Below are positions 1 to 11,644 of a DNA stretch of 64,000 bases, one piece after another. The position numbers and the translations under genes were made by a program. The notes under the pieces were generated by a model. That model worked only from the letters and a program-made list of their open reading frames with translations. It was not told where the DNA came from and did not search any database. Location of the stretch: NCBI RefSeq assembly GCF_029227915.1, contig NC_079884.1:10974001-11038000 (forward strand). The letters are read 5' to 3'. The first letter of the stretch is position 1. The number at the start of each line of letters is the position of its first letter. The stretch comes from Hydractinia symbiolongicarpus. Taxonomy: Eukaryota; Cnidaria; Hydrozoa; Anthoathecata; Hydractiniidae.

Positions 1-2060
1 CGATCGAACGTTCTTTCGATTGACCTCATCATCATTCGAATGTTGGACAAAAGGTGTTTAAACGATTCCAGCAGAAAAAATGGAGCGAGAAAAAGAGGCA
101 AAAGTTGGATGAAAAGTTTGATGGCGAACAAACTTTCATCCAACTTCATCCAACTATTTTTTTCTTCTTTTGACATCATTTTTTTTTCTTTTATAAATTT
201 TACTTTCGTTCAAACGATTCCAACATTTATTTAACATGGGTGTTGGATTGAATGTTGGAATCGTATGTTAGCTTCCCATGCCATTATACTTTCGATAAAA
301 TAATTTTTGACAAAGCTAGGAGTTGGAAACCTGTGGAAGCGAATTTGAAACCCACTATCAGCAAGATGCTTAGAAAGTTTTCATATTCTTCTTTAAGTTT
401 AGTGATATCTAAATATTTTCTCAAATTGTTCTTGATTGGTTAAAATTGGGTTATTCGGGATTAACAATATTATTCAATCGCAGTTAACTATGCTATTTAC
501 AAATGCGATACTTTCTTTTTATTATCACTAAGATTGGTGCATTAACAACCCATCATAAAGAGTGAATGTGTGGGCTACCCCTCACTTTGAATCACACCTC
601 TAATGGTGTAATATTTTACTTTACCTAACGGCCCGTTGACAACTATGGTTTTGAAAACGTTTCAACTCTGTATTGGAAATGTCTTGTTAACAGAACTGGA
701 TTACTATTATAGAAAAGCCGTTCTGAAACTCCTGGGAAACAGAGATACTGCAATATCTGTGCTAAATGGACACAAGAAAGTACATAACTTAACCTCAATC
801 ACTATGGAAGTTTTACTGAAGTAATACACGGCGATACATACCAAGTGTATCAAAAACGATTACCACTACCACATGGTGCGGATCAAACAAAATGGATATT
901 ATTCTATTTCTAACGAATTTAACATGTTATACATGATACATAGGTATGTCTTGTGTTATATTACACGATTGTCAACACAAACATTTGTTATGTCATCCCT
1001 ATTCCGTACCCACTCCTTTTTTTTAATAACATTTTAGTTCACAGAATTGCTCCGACATTTTTTTGGCACATAATCTTTGGATATGCTATTGGTTCGCCCG
1101 GCCCTTTGTTTGCACATTTGGCCCTGAAGAAACTACTCTCCGCGTGCCCCCTTCCCCCTTTTGCTTAATTTATTACGTAGCAGGCGTTAGACTGCTGCAG
1201 CAAATACAGTTAACTTGAACCATGGGCGTTTTTGCTTGCGCAATGTTTTTGGTAAATCTTTTACTTTCGCATGGCATATCTTTGGTTAACCTGTGTCTCC
1301 AGAGTTCGTATACACAAGAAGGAAGGACGTCTGAGTACTATTACGTTACCCTTTGCCCTTTCTAGTGAGACCTTTATCCGTGTGTGTAAATTTTTTCAAC
1401 TGTTTGCACTGACCATACATGCTAGCTCGGCTGTCAGCCTAATTTTTAATTTATCTACATTATCCCTAGGTGCGCATGTTCCACGTCTCTACCACGGCCC
1501 CTCTGCCTTGTTTTGTATTCGCTACCCACAAGATTTATATTACGTCACTTACCCGCGACGCAGTGGTTTTATCAACCAATCAAAATCTGACCATACAGGT
1601 GCAATTTAACTTAGAAATATAATTCACTTGACTTAGTTTTCTTTAGCAATGAAAAAACACGTTTTTTCCCTTCCCTTAAACTTCGCTAATCACCACACGT
1701 GGTTTTGTATATTTCGCTTACCAATTATGTTAAGCATGGCTAACAAAAAAATCGAAAAGGAATTATACAGATTTGCCATAATGATCGACCGCTAACACCA
1801 GATCGGGTAGCTTTGATTCTGACCAGGCCCGGTTTTATTTTTGATATTTGATGGAAAAAGCGTGTGTACCGTGAACCATCACATTTTTAAAATCGTTTCC
1901 TCAAAAAAGCTATTTTTTTAAAAATATCGCTAGTTCCCCTATTTAGCTGCTTGAAAGGTGTGCAAACCTAGTGACTACATCTAGTCGTCTTAAGTTTTTA
2001 TTGTGTCCAAGAATGTTCTTTTAGCAACTTACCAGAGTCATTTGAAAGGCTTTAAAACCT
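1..2060. other. Non-coding stretch, nothing recognised
   Basis: AT-rich sequence with only short open frames (the longest about 110 codons at 1271-1609) that show no domain, no repeat to other parts of the window and no convincing exon borders. I see no gene, RNA or named repeat here. Confidence 0.5.
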
Positions 2061-2067
2061 AGCATCG

Positions 2068-2256
2068 TTTGTGGTCACAGGCCAAGTAGCATACACCATT
2101 TTCACAAATGTAAACAAGATGCAGAAGCTGCATATACTGTCTCGCTTTAAAAAGACGCAACTACAATACATTCACAATAGTGACACACCCAATTCTGATG
2201 TTGAATTTACATTTAAGAAAACAAGTAGTGTATACTACTTGGCCTGTGACCACAAA
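2068..2256. mobile_element. Small MITE with 28-bp terminal inverted repeats
   Basis: Bases 2068-2095 and 2229-2256 are inverted repeats of 28 bases with a single mismatch; both begin TTTGTGGTCACAGGCCAAG. The enclosed 133 bases have no coding capacity. This is the form of a non-autonomous DNA transposon. I could not see a clear target-site duplication, so the superfamily is open. Confidence 0.7.
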
Positions 2257-3000
2257 CCCTGCTACTTGGTTGGTTGGTTGATGAATGAAAATTTAATTTT
2301 GTCTTCCTTGCTTTTTGTTCCGCTTTTTTTTTGAATTCACCAATTCAATAAATTTTTTAAATGTTGTTTTTAAGCGCTTAAGTCTCTAACGATCGGTTAT
2401 TTTAAACTCAAACGTTTTGAAGACGGAGTAAAAAAAGAAGATGGTGCGCTCGTGATTGTGTGCACAAAGATAGGGAAGGTGGAAAAACTGCTTTGAAAAC
2501 TGTTTGTTTGTCGTTTTTCTAAACTTTTAAGTAGTTTCAGTGAAAGATGAATTGCAGCAACTATGCTGTGTTACAATTTGAATGCTAATATAAAACTTTT
2601 AATCACAGATCATCAATGTTTCAATATGTTTACGTTTTTACGGAATTCTTGCGCATGCGCGGAAAAACTCAGAAAAATCAAAAGGCAAAAAGAAGCAGAC
2701 CTTAGGTGAAGAAAGTCAAATTATAGTTAAAAACTTTTGTGGTAACTAGCATATTTTCACTAATATATGATCTAAATCTAAACTACATGCAGGCTATTTT
2801 CTAATTTGAAGATCAAAAGATGCCTCAACCTGAAAATAAAGTTTATTTTGCCTAACAATTTGCGTAAAATTTACCTGCGAACAGCCATACTAAAAAGTAA
2901 ACAATCAAAATAAGCCGTAAGATGGCGCAAGGCAGTGAACTCGTATGAGCACAAAAAGATATTGTTTATGTTATAATTGTGTTTTTCTTCCCCTACGAGG
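2257..3000. other. Non-coding stretch; possible 5' LTR of the gypsy relic
   Basis: No gene. The end of this stretch lies directly before the TGGCGACGAGGAT motif at 3012, which looks like the primer-binding site of an LTR element, so part of it is probably the 5' LTR. A palindrome TGCGCATGCGC near 2650 matches the NRF-1 consensus; there is no adjacent gene to give it meaning. Confidence 0.35.
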
Positions 3001-3088
3001 TCACATTATCTGGCGACGAGGATAAACTGTGAGTTATTCTGAAGTTTGCGATATATCCTGAGTGGTCATTACCGCATCAGTACGTCTG

Positions 3089-3345
3089 GAATGCTAACGT
3101 TTGACCCAGAATTGCACAAAGGTAACACATACGTTGACTACGTAGACGCATTTGCATATGAATATGATGTTATTAGCTAATAACCTCCAAGTACTTTAGA
3201 AGCAGACGCAAAAAGGGAGTGGATACAGCAAAATAACAGAAAACAGTTTCTGGGACGATTTGCATCACGCAACCTACAAAAGGACTACGAGGAGGAGGTC
3301 TCCCAGGACAGGAGAAACACAATAACATTCGATGAAGTTGTTTAG
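3089..3345 (+). pseudogene. gag relic of gypsy element
   Basis: A frame opening MLTFDPELHKG near 3091 is followed, after stops and a shift, by RKQFLGRFASRN and a TFDEVV end at about 3345. The composition and place, just after the primer-binding site and before a zinc knuckle, fit a Gag capsid region. Interrupted by stops. Confidence 0.45.
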
Positions 3346-3689
3346 TGATTGAAACGTTGCTATAAAGCAACGAAACAGAATAGTCTTTTCATTTTTTGTC
3401 AATCAGCTAAAGCACGAGGCAAGCTTGTGTTAATTCACGTGTTACCCAGACTGCACCACGAAAGATGTTTTGCTGCCGGGACTAGATTATTATCGGCACC
3501 ACGAACGACGAAATACGCAAAAACGCGTTGAAGCAGCAATGGGACTCCAAGATCTCTCTATCAATGGAAGACGCTAAGAAGCAGCATCAAAAGGCGCAAG
3601 AAAACTTGCATCACCGGACACGCCAAGAAAGTAGTCACGCATGAAGAAAGGCCATGACAACCTGAAATCCAAAAGTTCGTCGACACAGA

Positions 3690-3800
3690 AGAATTTTCTT
3701 TGCTATAAATGCTCGCAGAAGCGATGTCATGGAGGTAGAAAGTGTGCTGCTCGCAACCAAGAGAGTTACGAGTGTGGCAAGCGAGGCCATTGCAAAGACA
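3690..3800 (+). pseudogene. Zinc-knuckle (nucleocapsid) relic
   Basis: One frame reads a cysteine/histidine-rich stretch with CYKCSQ, then ECGKRGHCKDKAP, resembling degenerate CCHC knuckles of gypsy Gag. Spacing of the metal ligands is disturbed. Confidence 0.45.
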
Positions 3801-4023
3801 AAGCACCCTAATTTTAGCAGCTACCAGGAGATTTCCGAGACTAAATCGACATCGGAAGACACCGGGAGTTCATCGGGCAACGACGAAGAAACGTTAACAG
3901 CATTGGTTAAACGCACCCTGGCTAGGAAACACATCGCTACACGCAGGGTAGGCAAGGTGCGTAAAACAAAAAAACTGTGAAAAAGTTCCGCTCGAAAACT
4001 AGGTGGAATTAGTGATACAGAAG

Positions 4024-4150
4024 CGTAGAGTGAATTCTTTATCCGATACAAGGCTGATGTTAGTGTGATGCCTCTATCATTCGCGGAGCAGTTGCAGCTT
4101 CCCATCTGCAAAACGAAAGTGAAACTTAGTGAAAGCAAATGTGATCCACG
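4024..4150 (+). pseudogene. Retropepsin relic
   Basis: The segment reads ADVSVMPLSFAEQLQLP and then KTKVKLSESK, which matches the region following the catalytic loop of gypsy aspartic proteases. The expected D-[ST]-G is not readable (YKAD in its place), so it is non-functional. Confidence 0.4.
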
Positions 4151-4379
4151 ACGATGTCCTTATTAGGGACCAAAACGAGAGAGGAACACCACAAAGTTAT
4201 CTCCATCATACTAATAAGACTATCAGAATCGGGCATGACTCTCCTCAGACAAATGCTTGTTTGCCAAGAAAGAGGTGCCATTTTGGGGAATGATTGTGAC
4301 AAAATGGTATACGTCCAGATCCAACGAAGGTTGATGACCTGAAAATGTCGGATCGACCGGATCTGTATCTTTTTTATGC

Positions 4380-4919
4380 TTGATGCAATCTAATGAGGAA
4401 TTTATACCTACTTTGGCTAACAAAACCAATTTTTGGTTTGCGACAGTTTTTGGTTTGCATTTGCGACAGTTAACCAAAAAGGATGCCGAATTTATCTGGT
4501 CAAAACAATGCCAGCGTAAGTTCGAAAAGCTAAAGAACTTGCTTAGTAAGGACGCTTTGCTTTGTTTTTTTGATCCGACTCATAAGACATTTCTATACAC
4601 TGATGCCAATGTGAGTGGTATTTCCGCTACAACAACAATAGAGCGTAGATATGATCAGATCGATATCGAAGCATTTTCAGTGGATTATGCCCTTAGGAGA
4701 GTTCGAACTTATCTCGTTGGAGGGCCTACAGCTATCGTACTAACTAACCACAAGCCGTCGGGGAGCATCTTTGCAAGCACAAGATCTGTTCAAACTGATC
4801 ATATTAAATTGCGTCACCAGGACACTGATTACGAAGTTCAATGGCGTACTGGCAACGTAAATCCCGCTGACTTTATGTCACGCCATGCTATTCCTTTCCA
4901 GAGAATTCCAAGGAACTAA
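4380..4919 (+). pseudogene. RNase H region of gypsy pol
   Basis: A 179-codon open frame contains WSKQCQRKFEKLKNLL, LYTDANVSG (first catalytic Asp), AFSVDYALRRVRTYL, VLTNHKP and a C-terminal NPADFMSRHA. This is the tether-plus-RNase H segment of gypsy polymerases. The active-site Glu of the usual KELxxxxxE is not evident (IEAFSVDYAL), another sign of decay. Confidence 0.75.
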
Positions 4920-5151
4920 TTTCTCGTCTCCAAAACTAAATGAAATGGTAACTCAGAAAATCAACACATATTGAGGATGCCAACTCCTCACAAAGAAATC
5001 AACAAAAAAGCCCGTAACTGCATTTGGTTCTAACGAAACCGCAGATGGAAGACGTCAACATCAATCTTCTTGATCCTATGTCTAATAAGAAACATATTCT
5101 CGTTTTCAAGATAGTAAGATTAAACAGTGCCATCAACGCAAACAAAGCCAT

Positions 5152-5402
5152 TACTGTCAGCAATAGATTACGGACACATAAACTATGGGTACCCTGGAAA
5201 TCACCGAACTGACAACGTTCTTCCACACCTACTTGACCACAAACGGTGTTTCACACGGAAACTGTTTTTTGCTGAAACATTTATGCGATCCATTGGAAAG
5301 GCCATAAAAGTAGCATTCGAGACGAAGCAGAACCGTGACCAGACGTTGAATGATCTCTTGTCAGGTTACCGCTCAACACCGCACCCGGCGAGACCGGTAT
5401 AG
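5152..5402 (+). pseudogene. Integrase relic of gypsy pol
   Basis: The frame includes DYGHINYGYPGNH and then, further on, AFETKQNRDQTLNDLLSGYRSTPHP, which is the helix and YR.TPH motif near the end of a gypsy integrase core. Much of the catalytic core between them is missing. Confidence 0.6.
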
Positions 5403-5559
5403 TTCATTGAGAATTCCAAAAAAAATTATGCTTGGCAACGGGCAAAACGGACACTTACGTAATTACTCGTATTCTCGATTTTTCGAGTTAATCTTGTTCG
5501 GTTTATTTATCACTAGTCGTTAAAGACCTGTTGAAATATCCATTTAGGCAATAGGACAT

Positions 5560-6480
5560 TAAAAAAATTGGTTCTTTAAGACTAAAATGATTGACATTAT
5601 GGACTATGTGGTCACTCTTACGAAGTTTAAAAATACTATCTATATCCCGCTAGCCCCCCTACAGATTAGTAAATTGCATTTAAATGAGTTAGGTCAATAG
5701 CTATGACGTCATCAACACATCAAATTTTACCGTACGGAATTTTAAAAAAATTGGCGCATGCGCACACTTTATTTCTAGGTTTCCTCCGATTTAAATGGCC
5801 GTGACGTCAGCATTGCAAATCCAAAAAAAATTGGCGAAATTTAGTTCATTCGTTGCCTGTAACGTGTAGAGGTTGAAACGATGATCAAAATAATGTATAG
5901 GATTTTAGATGTTGTGCTGACGTCAGCAGTGTAGTGCAGATAAAAAAAAATCGCGAAATTTAGTTTATGTGTTGCCTGTAACGTTGAAACGCTGATCAAA
6001 ATAAAGTATAGGATTATATGTTTTCGACAAACGACTAAGGTGATATGAAGGTTTTAAAATTTTCGCTGAAGTCAGCAAAGATTCGCCAAAACACAAAAAA
6101 ATTATTTTTAGAAATGTTCATACCAGTTGCCTTCATCGTATATATCTTGAAATGCTGATCAAGAAAATGTATAGGATCATGTACTTTTAACAAACGGTTG
6201 CACAGATATTAGGGTTTGAAGGTTTTTTGATGACGTCATTAACCCGTCCATTCCTAAACGGATTTGTGGACCGAGGTTTGGAAAAATTACGCTAATTGGT
6301 CCTTGGTGGTCCTTAGTTACTCACGCGGTGAAAAATCATTGGCGTCACCACCTCGTTTCCAAGTTATTTGGCCTCAAAGTTTTAGGTGCACTGTAATGGC
6401 TTCATTAATTTAATATAGGATATTGACGTTAAGGTAGTGTTATTGACGTCGCGCTGTAACGTCAGAAAATTTAACATATT
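5560..6480 (+). repeat. Dispersed GACGTCA-rich repeat, copy 1
   Basis: About 0.9 kb with no ORF. It contains three similar blocks near 5850, 5970 and 6130, each with a 'TGCTGATCAA..ATGTATAGGAT' type core followed by TGACGTCA-like sites. The 6030-6480 part recurs inverted at 11645-12190 and in partial direct copies at 17735-18035 and 23870-24620. Unclassified interspersed repeat. Confidence 0.65.
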
Positions 6481-7286
6481 AGACATGCATTTTGGTTACT
6501 TCAAAAAAAATGTCGGTAACATCAAAGGAAAATGAACATATCCACTTTGCCTGTTACAGACACACTGCTTTTTTACCATAATCACAACAAACACAGCACA
6601 ACAAACAACAAAATAGAGTAAAAATAACTTTTACCTACTCAGGGTGAATTGAGAATTAGCCTGTAGTAGGATGGTTCAGGAGATAATTAGCTAGCTAGCT
6701 ACACACAGACACATAGCTTCCACATTTTTTTTTCGATATTGATTGTAATTAAAGGCTTCTGTGTGTTATTCAAAACTGACTATAAGTAAGTAAAAGTAAG
6801 TATATATAAAATAATTATTTATTTGGTAACAGGATTAACAAGACTATTCTACACTACAGTCAGGGTAAAGTAAGTAAGTATAAGTAAGTAAATCACCTTT
6901 ACGATAATTCATCGTTTTACAATGTGGGAAAAAGGGAGGTAATAATGTGGTGTTTTTTAAAGCTTACCTCTTGAAAAAAATCAAGTTGACTTAAATCGCT
7001 TTATAACATCTTCAGAAAAAACAATGTAACATTTATTTTGTTAGAATCGCTACAGTATTCAAGAAACCAGACAATGTTTACCTCTTTCACCTCACTTGTT
7101 CCCCATTTTGTAAGTGAGCATTTAGCAGTATAATTATGCGTCTGACGTCACTAGTTAGAAGCTCACATTGGGACCCCTGGGATGAGAGGCGAACCTTTGT
7201 GCATAGGATGTGATTTGTAAAAAAAAAGCTCCACAAGTTTGATGAATAAGGACAAATCATTTTCTAAATAATAATATGGCTTTATG

Positions 7287-7442
7287 GTGGTATCTTTTTT
7301 CAACTTTCCCAAAGATCCAAAACAACGAACTATATGGATGAAACTGATTGAGAGAGAGGATACACTTCCAAAGAATTTAAAGATCTGCGAAGCTCATTTC
7401 ACTTCCGAGTGTTTTGATTTTAAAACTGAGTTAGGAAGATAA
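7287..7442 (+). pseudogene. THAP zinc-finger domain relic
   Basis: The frame reads VSFFNFPKDPKQRTIWMKL, then EREDTLPKNLK, then ICEAHFTSECFD, ending at a TAA at 7440-7442. FPKDP, the invariant Trp and the C-x2-H pair (CEAH) are the second half of a THAP DNA-binding domain. The first C-x2-4-C pair is not readable upstream. A GAPRLKQT stretch near 7482, in a shifted frame, may be the AVP-type end of the domain. Probably the DNA-binding part of the host transposon's transposase. Confidence 0.75.
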
Positions 7443-7617
7443 GTCTGATAACTTTATGCGATGTATTCTCAAAGCTATTAAAGGCGCTCCAAGATTGAAG
7501 CAGACTCAAGAAAACGTCAGCTATTTGTAGCACCTGCAGAAAAGCCAAGTAGGGAACCATCAAACTATTCACAAAGTATTCCTGACTTAAATAATATTTA
7601 AAATTGTATATATAATT

Positions 7618-8158
7618 TTAATCCAATTCTTCTTCTTCCCTCAATGCCCTTGCAATGTCAATTTTGGGTACAGGTTCACCATCTTTATATTCAATTTAAA
7701 CTCTCTTCGGCTTAGATAACATGTCTTTTATTTTATTAACAATTCAACTAAGAATCACTTGACAAACTCCTCTACCTATCCTATTATGCACCCCACAAGT
7801 AAACTGTCTATAATTTGCATACCTAAAAGTCCTGAAAATATAAAATAGTGCTTATATTTACTTTATATATTTAATCCTGTAAATATGTTAAAAGACTGAA
7901 AACATTTACTTGTTGGTTACGTTTTCTCGTCCTGGTAGATGACTCGCATTTGTGTCATGCATTCCTACTAAAGACACTCTGCTTCGCTCTGCATTTTCTG
8001 CACCACGTGCTCACAGCAACATCAACATGTTAAGCAACTTCTTCTTGATTAGTATCCTCATCACAGCTCTCTCAACTGGACTCTGAGTCAGTACTTGCTC
8101 TAGTATATCGCCTGATAGGCTCAAATTGAAATCCTACAACATTTTCCCTGTTGCTCAT
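7618..8158 (-). pseudogene. P2X7 C-terminal-domain-like protein relic
   Basis: On the minus strand a start at 8158-8156 gives MSNRENVVGFQFEPIRR, then an acidic Ser/Glu region and a WCRKCRA stretch. A donor GTAAAT near 7914 and an acceptor TATTTTCAG near 7834 bound a short intron of about 80 bases. The last exon reads YANYRQFTCGVHNRIGRG, then a region ending PKIDIARALREEEELD and a stop at 7618-7620. YRQFT.W.H.R.G.G..RVIPSC is the hallmark of the P2X7 intracellular (ballast) domain found in many stand-alone cnidarian and fish proteins. In-frame stops occur in both exons and most of the cysteine-rich centre is missing, so it is a pseudogene. Confidence 0.65.
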
Positions 8159-8763
8159 TGTTTTGTTTTTTTTGCTTCACAACTTCTGGGTATTGCAATT
8201 GAATGCTGATTTCTCAACCGAACTTAGTATTCATTTAAAAGTTTCCTGATATTTTTAAGGTACTCATTACCCATGAATTTCACTAGTAAAGTGTGAGTAA
8301 AAAATTCCAATGCGGAAGATAATTTACAACAGGTGACGTTAGAGCACTCAAAGGCGAAGAAATTTGTGAAACAATATGGCGGATGGTTTAATTCTTGTCG
8401 GAGGTGAATTTTTAAATCTTTGAATAGGCATCATTAACTTATAAGTGCGAATTAAGGAAAATAAATCTTTATTTTCGTAAATCACATATAAATATTAGCC
8501 AATTTAAGTCAACTTGATTTTTCTCGGGTGGTAAGCTTTAAGAGTTTGTTTTCTCCAGTTTTTTAACTTCTTCGATATCAATTTCTTTCAAATTTTCAGG
8601 AAACGTTAATAATAATAAGATACAACTTATGTGTACTTTTCATTAAAAACAAAACGCGTCAAGAAAATCTATCACGAAAGAACGTGTTTTCTTCTTATTA
8701 AACTCAGCTGCGATGGAATGTTAGTTTTTCTGAACTATTGTAAAGGTGTATTAGGTGGCATGG

Positions 8764-10806
8764 CCTAATTAGGCGAGTCATTTAGTCAGGCGTCACTTAA
8801 CTAAATGACTCGCCTAATGTGAATTAGGCGACCTGTAGTCTAACTAGGCAAACAAAAATGTATATACCGTTGTAAATATGTTGTATTCATTGCGTTTTGC
8901 ACTACAAATTTTATGTGAATCAAATCTGTCTTTGCAGCAAATTTTGACCAATCATCGTCTTATTTGCATCTTGCATTGGCAGCTTATGGCCCAAGCCTCA
9001 TATGGCAATCTTTGTTGTTTTAAATAATGGACTTTAGCCACCCATGCTGCAAGGAAAATATATGGCGGACGAAAACGTGGTACAGTACAGTTTGAATGTA
9101 ACCTTCCACGTAAGCGCAACTCGCATAAATAATTACTTTCATAATAGACTATTGTCTTTTAGAGAAAATAATTACACCGCAAGAAATTAAAAAGATCAGG
9201 GAAATGTTTTTGTGTAAATAACAATAACCTGCATGTGACGATGTTTAGAATACTTTCGGCGCGAAGTCTATAGAATTTGTAAACAAAGCAATCTTATTTG
9301 TTACTTAAAGGAAGATTTAAAATATCTTATATTTTCAGAACACGGTTTCAATACATTGTTCATTACATACATTGCTTTAAATTTTTTGTAAAACTGTAAC
9401 TTGCATCAGTAATTGTGACGCCGATCTGAAAAGAATTGAGAAAAAACAGGATTCGCGTTATTGCCGTAACTTCCTCCTTCTGTATGAATATTATAGTATA
9501 TCATATGATATTATATAATGGTGAAATTCGTTTGCTTAGCTAAAATGTAATACTGCTTACTATTACTTAAATAGTCACTTTATAGGAAAAATGCATTGCA
9601 GAATATGTTTGTCATAACTCCCTCCTCCGTTATGATATAACATAATTTTTGCCTATACTTAAAAAAATTTGCACATGTGAGACATACAAGATGTAGATTT
9701 TTTTATAAGGCTGCACGAAAAGCATTAAAACAACACTAAATTTTTTTAGTTTTTTATGAGTGAAAGGAGAATAACGTGCTGTATAAGTTTCAAACAAAAT
9801 AATCTTAACCTGCTGTATAACTTTCGAAACAACACGATATTCTATATATTGAAACAGAAAGGAATAATTCTTGCATATAATTTCCAAAACAGCACAAGAA
9901 AACTTTTTGCTGCATAACTACATAATTTGCTAATTCAAAACAAGAGAACAAAGTTATTCATTTTTTTTAAAGGAAGGCGAATTATTCATTTTTTTTAGCT
10001 ACAAAAAATCATTAATCATCTGCATGCGTGATGTGAAAATATGCTTGTCGTAACACCCTCCTCCATTGTAGAGACAATTATTAAGAATCGCACGCCTTGA
10101 CAACATAGAAACACTTTTGGCCATGCTAAGCGTTGCATGCCTAGCCTCTTCATTGATTAGACTGTCAAAACAGGATTGTATATCATGTTTTTAAATTGTG
10201 GTAGAACAAGGTGGAAAAGCGTCGGTAAATGGATAATTACTTTCATGCACAAAGACTTGTATTTTAAAGTTATGCTGCTAAAGTTATTCCTTGCGTTTTG
10301 TTAAAAAAAAAAGATCGCAATAAAATGTTCAAAAGTCTTTTAAACAAAAAAAGGCGCATGAAACTCATGAAAACAATAGTTTTGTGTGCAATTTCTTTCG
10401 CGTAAATGATTTGTTGAAAAAAATACATAGCTTAGAATAAAATGCTGAGATATATTTTTTAAAACGAACTAAGTTTGAAAGATATAAAGAAACATGCACA
10501 AAATCATTTTTAAAAACAAATAGTTTTTGCACGATTAATTTTAAACTTTCACGTAGTTAACAAATCACTAAATTTTATTACTTGCGCTAATACCTAAAGG
10601 GTTTTTATTTTCAAAAAGTTTTAACGATTAAACTCACAGTTATGAGAAAATATTACAGTATTGTTTCATCGTTAAGCTTTTGTTAAATCATTCTGATCAG
10701 AAATTTTTTGTGATTTTTTCTTAGGAATGTGTGAAAAGCCATTAAATATTGTAATGTCTTAACTAGGTTACATATGCCCTTATTAGCCTACCGTCGCCTA
10801 ATTAGG
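8764..10806. mobile_element. Putative 2-kb TIR element
   Basis: CCTAATTAGGCGA at 8764-8776 is perfectly inverted at 10794-10806, and sub-terminal sequence around 8823-8850 also resembles the inverse of 10775-10803. An 18-base perfect hairpin (arms 8769-8786 and 8800-8817) sits at the left end. The interior is AT-rich and has no gene I recognise. It abuts the right end of the preceding TIR element within about 20 bases. Confidence 0.4.
9062..9110 (+). other. Isolated first-exon-like sequence
   Basis: ATGGCGGACGAAAACG opens a frame MADENVVQYSLNVTFH that runs straight into a GTAAGC donor. It looks like a 5' coding exon, but I found no continuing exon downstream before 13005, so it may be chance or a captured fragment. 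Confidence 0.15.
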
Positions 10807-11644
10807 TGTTTACCCTGACTGTTTTTATATTTGGGTGGTGAAGACAAAAAATCATCATTTAAAAAAATAATGCAGTGTAACACTATTTACAATAAGCAGG
10901 AGACCACACTATGCCAGAACTAAAGAAATGTGATGTGAAGCCACCTTTAATACACTGAACTATGACCAGTAACAATTTAGAGATTTATATAAAAAATATA
11001 GTATGTTAACTAAGGTAAGGTAATACGCCATTCTCCAATTTCATTCCAATTATAAATTTAAAGTGATGTAATCTAATAATGGCAGATATGGTATGTAAAC
11101 AAACCCTAAGCGTGATTTAACACGCTGGGCATTATTTTTTATGCCAAACAATTAATTAAATAGTTTTTTTAGTAACATATCAACTTTATTTATATGAAAA
11201 GAAGCAAAATGTGTTTAACGAGTCAATTGTTGTGCTAAATGCCATCAATTTCTCAGTGCCATTTTTGTAAAAATAGTTTTACTAGTACTATAAAATGCCT
11301 AACACATTCCAGCGAAAGCGATATGATATAAGCGTAAACAAGTTAGCACTTGGTTATAGACTTACAGCACATGTTTTCTTCAAGCTACAGATTTGTTCTT
11401 TTTCACTTTGAGATCAAACATAGCTGCGTAATGAATACCGTTTTTGGATACAATGTCATTCGAACGCTTTAGAATGTGGTCAGTAAATTTGTTAAAATCA
11501 TACACTCTATACATCTTTTTAATGTTTTTTTCTTGAACCAGAAATAGTGCATCTTTATGAAAATATGCCAGTTCCATATATGTCTGTAACAGTCAAACTG
11601 GATGTGTTCATTTTCCTTTGATGAAGCCGAAAAATGCATGTCTC
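10807..11644. other. Non-coding stretch, nothing recognised
   Basis: AT-rich, with a short minus-strand open frame at 11380-11577 that shows no recognisable motif. No repeat to other parts of the window was noticed. Confidence 0.4.

Larger units (their letters stand above)
3005..5402 (+). mobile_element. Decayed Ty3/gypsy LTR retrotransposon
   Basis: Relics appear in the order gag, CCHC zinc knuckle, protease, RNase H and integrase on one strand, which is the Ty3/gypsy order. A primer-binding-site-like TGGCGACGAGGAT starts the element near 3012. Frames are broken by many stops and shifts, and most of the reverse transcriptase between protease and RNase H appears deleted. No 3' LTR was recognised. 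The element is certainly inactive as read. Confidence 0.7.
6961..8537 (+). mobile_element. Kolobok-like DNA transposon with TTAA target site
   Basis: Terminal inverted repeats at 6961-6992 and 8506-8537 match in 28 of 32 positions; the outer 8 (AGCTTACC) and inner 17 bases are identical. The element is flanked by TTAA on both sides (6957-6960 and 8538-8541). A TTAA duplication is typical of piggyBac and Kolobok elements, and THAP domains are known in Kolobok transposases. Inside lie a THAP relic on the plus strand and a P2X7-C-terminal-like relic on the minus strand. No intact transposase remains, so it is a dead or non-autonomous copy. Confidence 0.75.
6896..8746. mobile_element. TIR element (MITE) split by a nested transposon
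   Basis: The left end CCTTTACGATAATT (6896-6909) and right end AACTATTGTAAAGG (8733-8746) are inverted with 12 of 14 matches. The same ends, and matching sub-terminal sequence, bound an unsplit copy at 58407-58803 in opposite orientation. The THAP/P2X7-type element at 6961-8537 is inserted inside this copy. Confidence 0.75.

Noticed and set aside
1271-1609. 112-codon open frame as a gene
   Set aside because: No motif, odd composition and no splice or start context; not supported.
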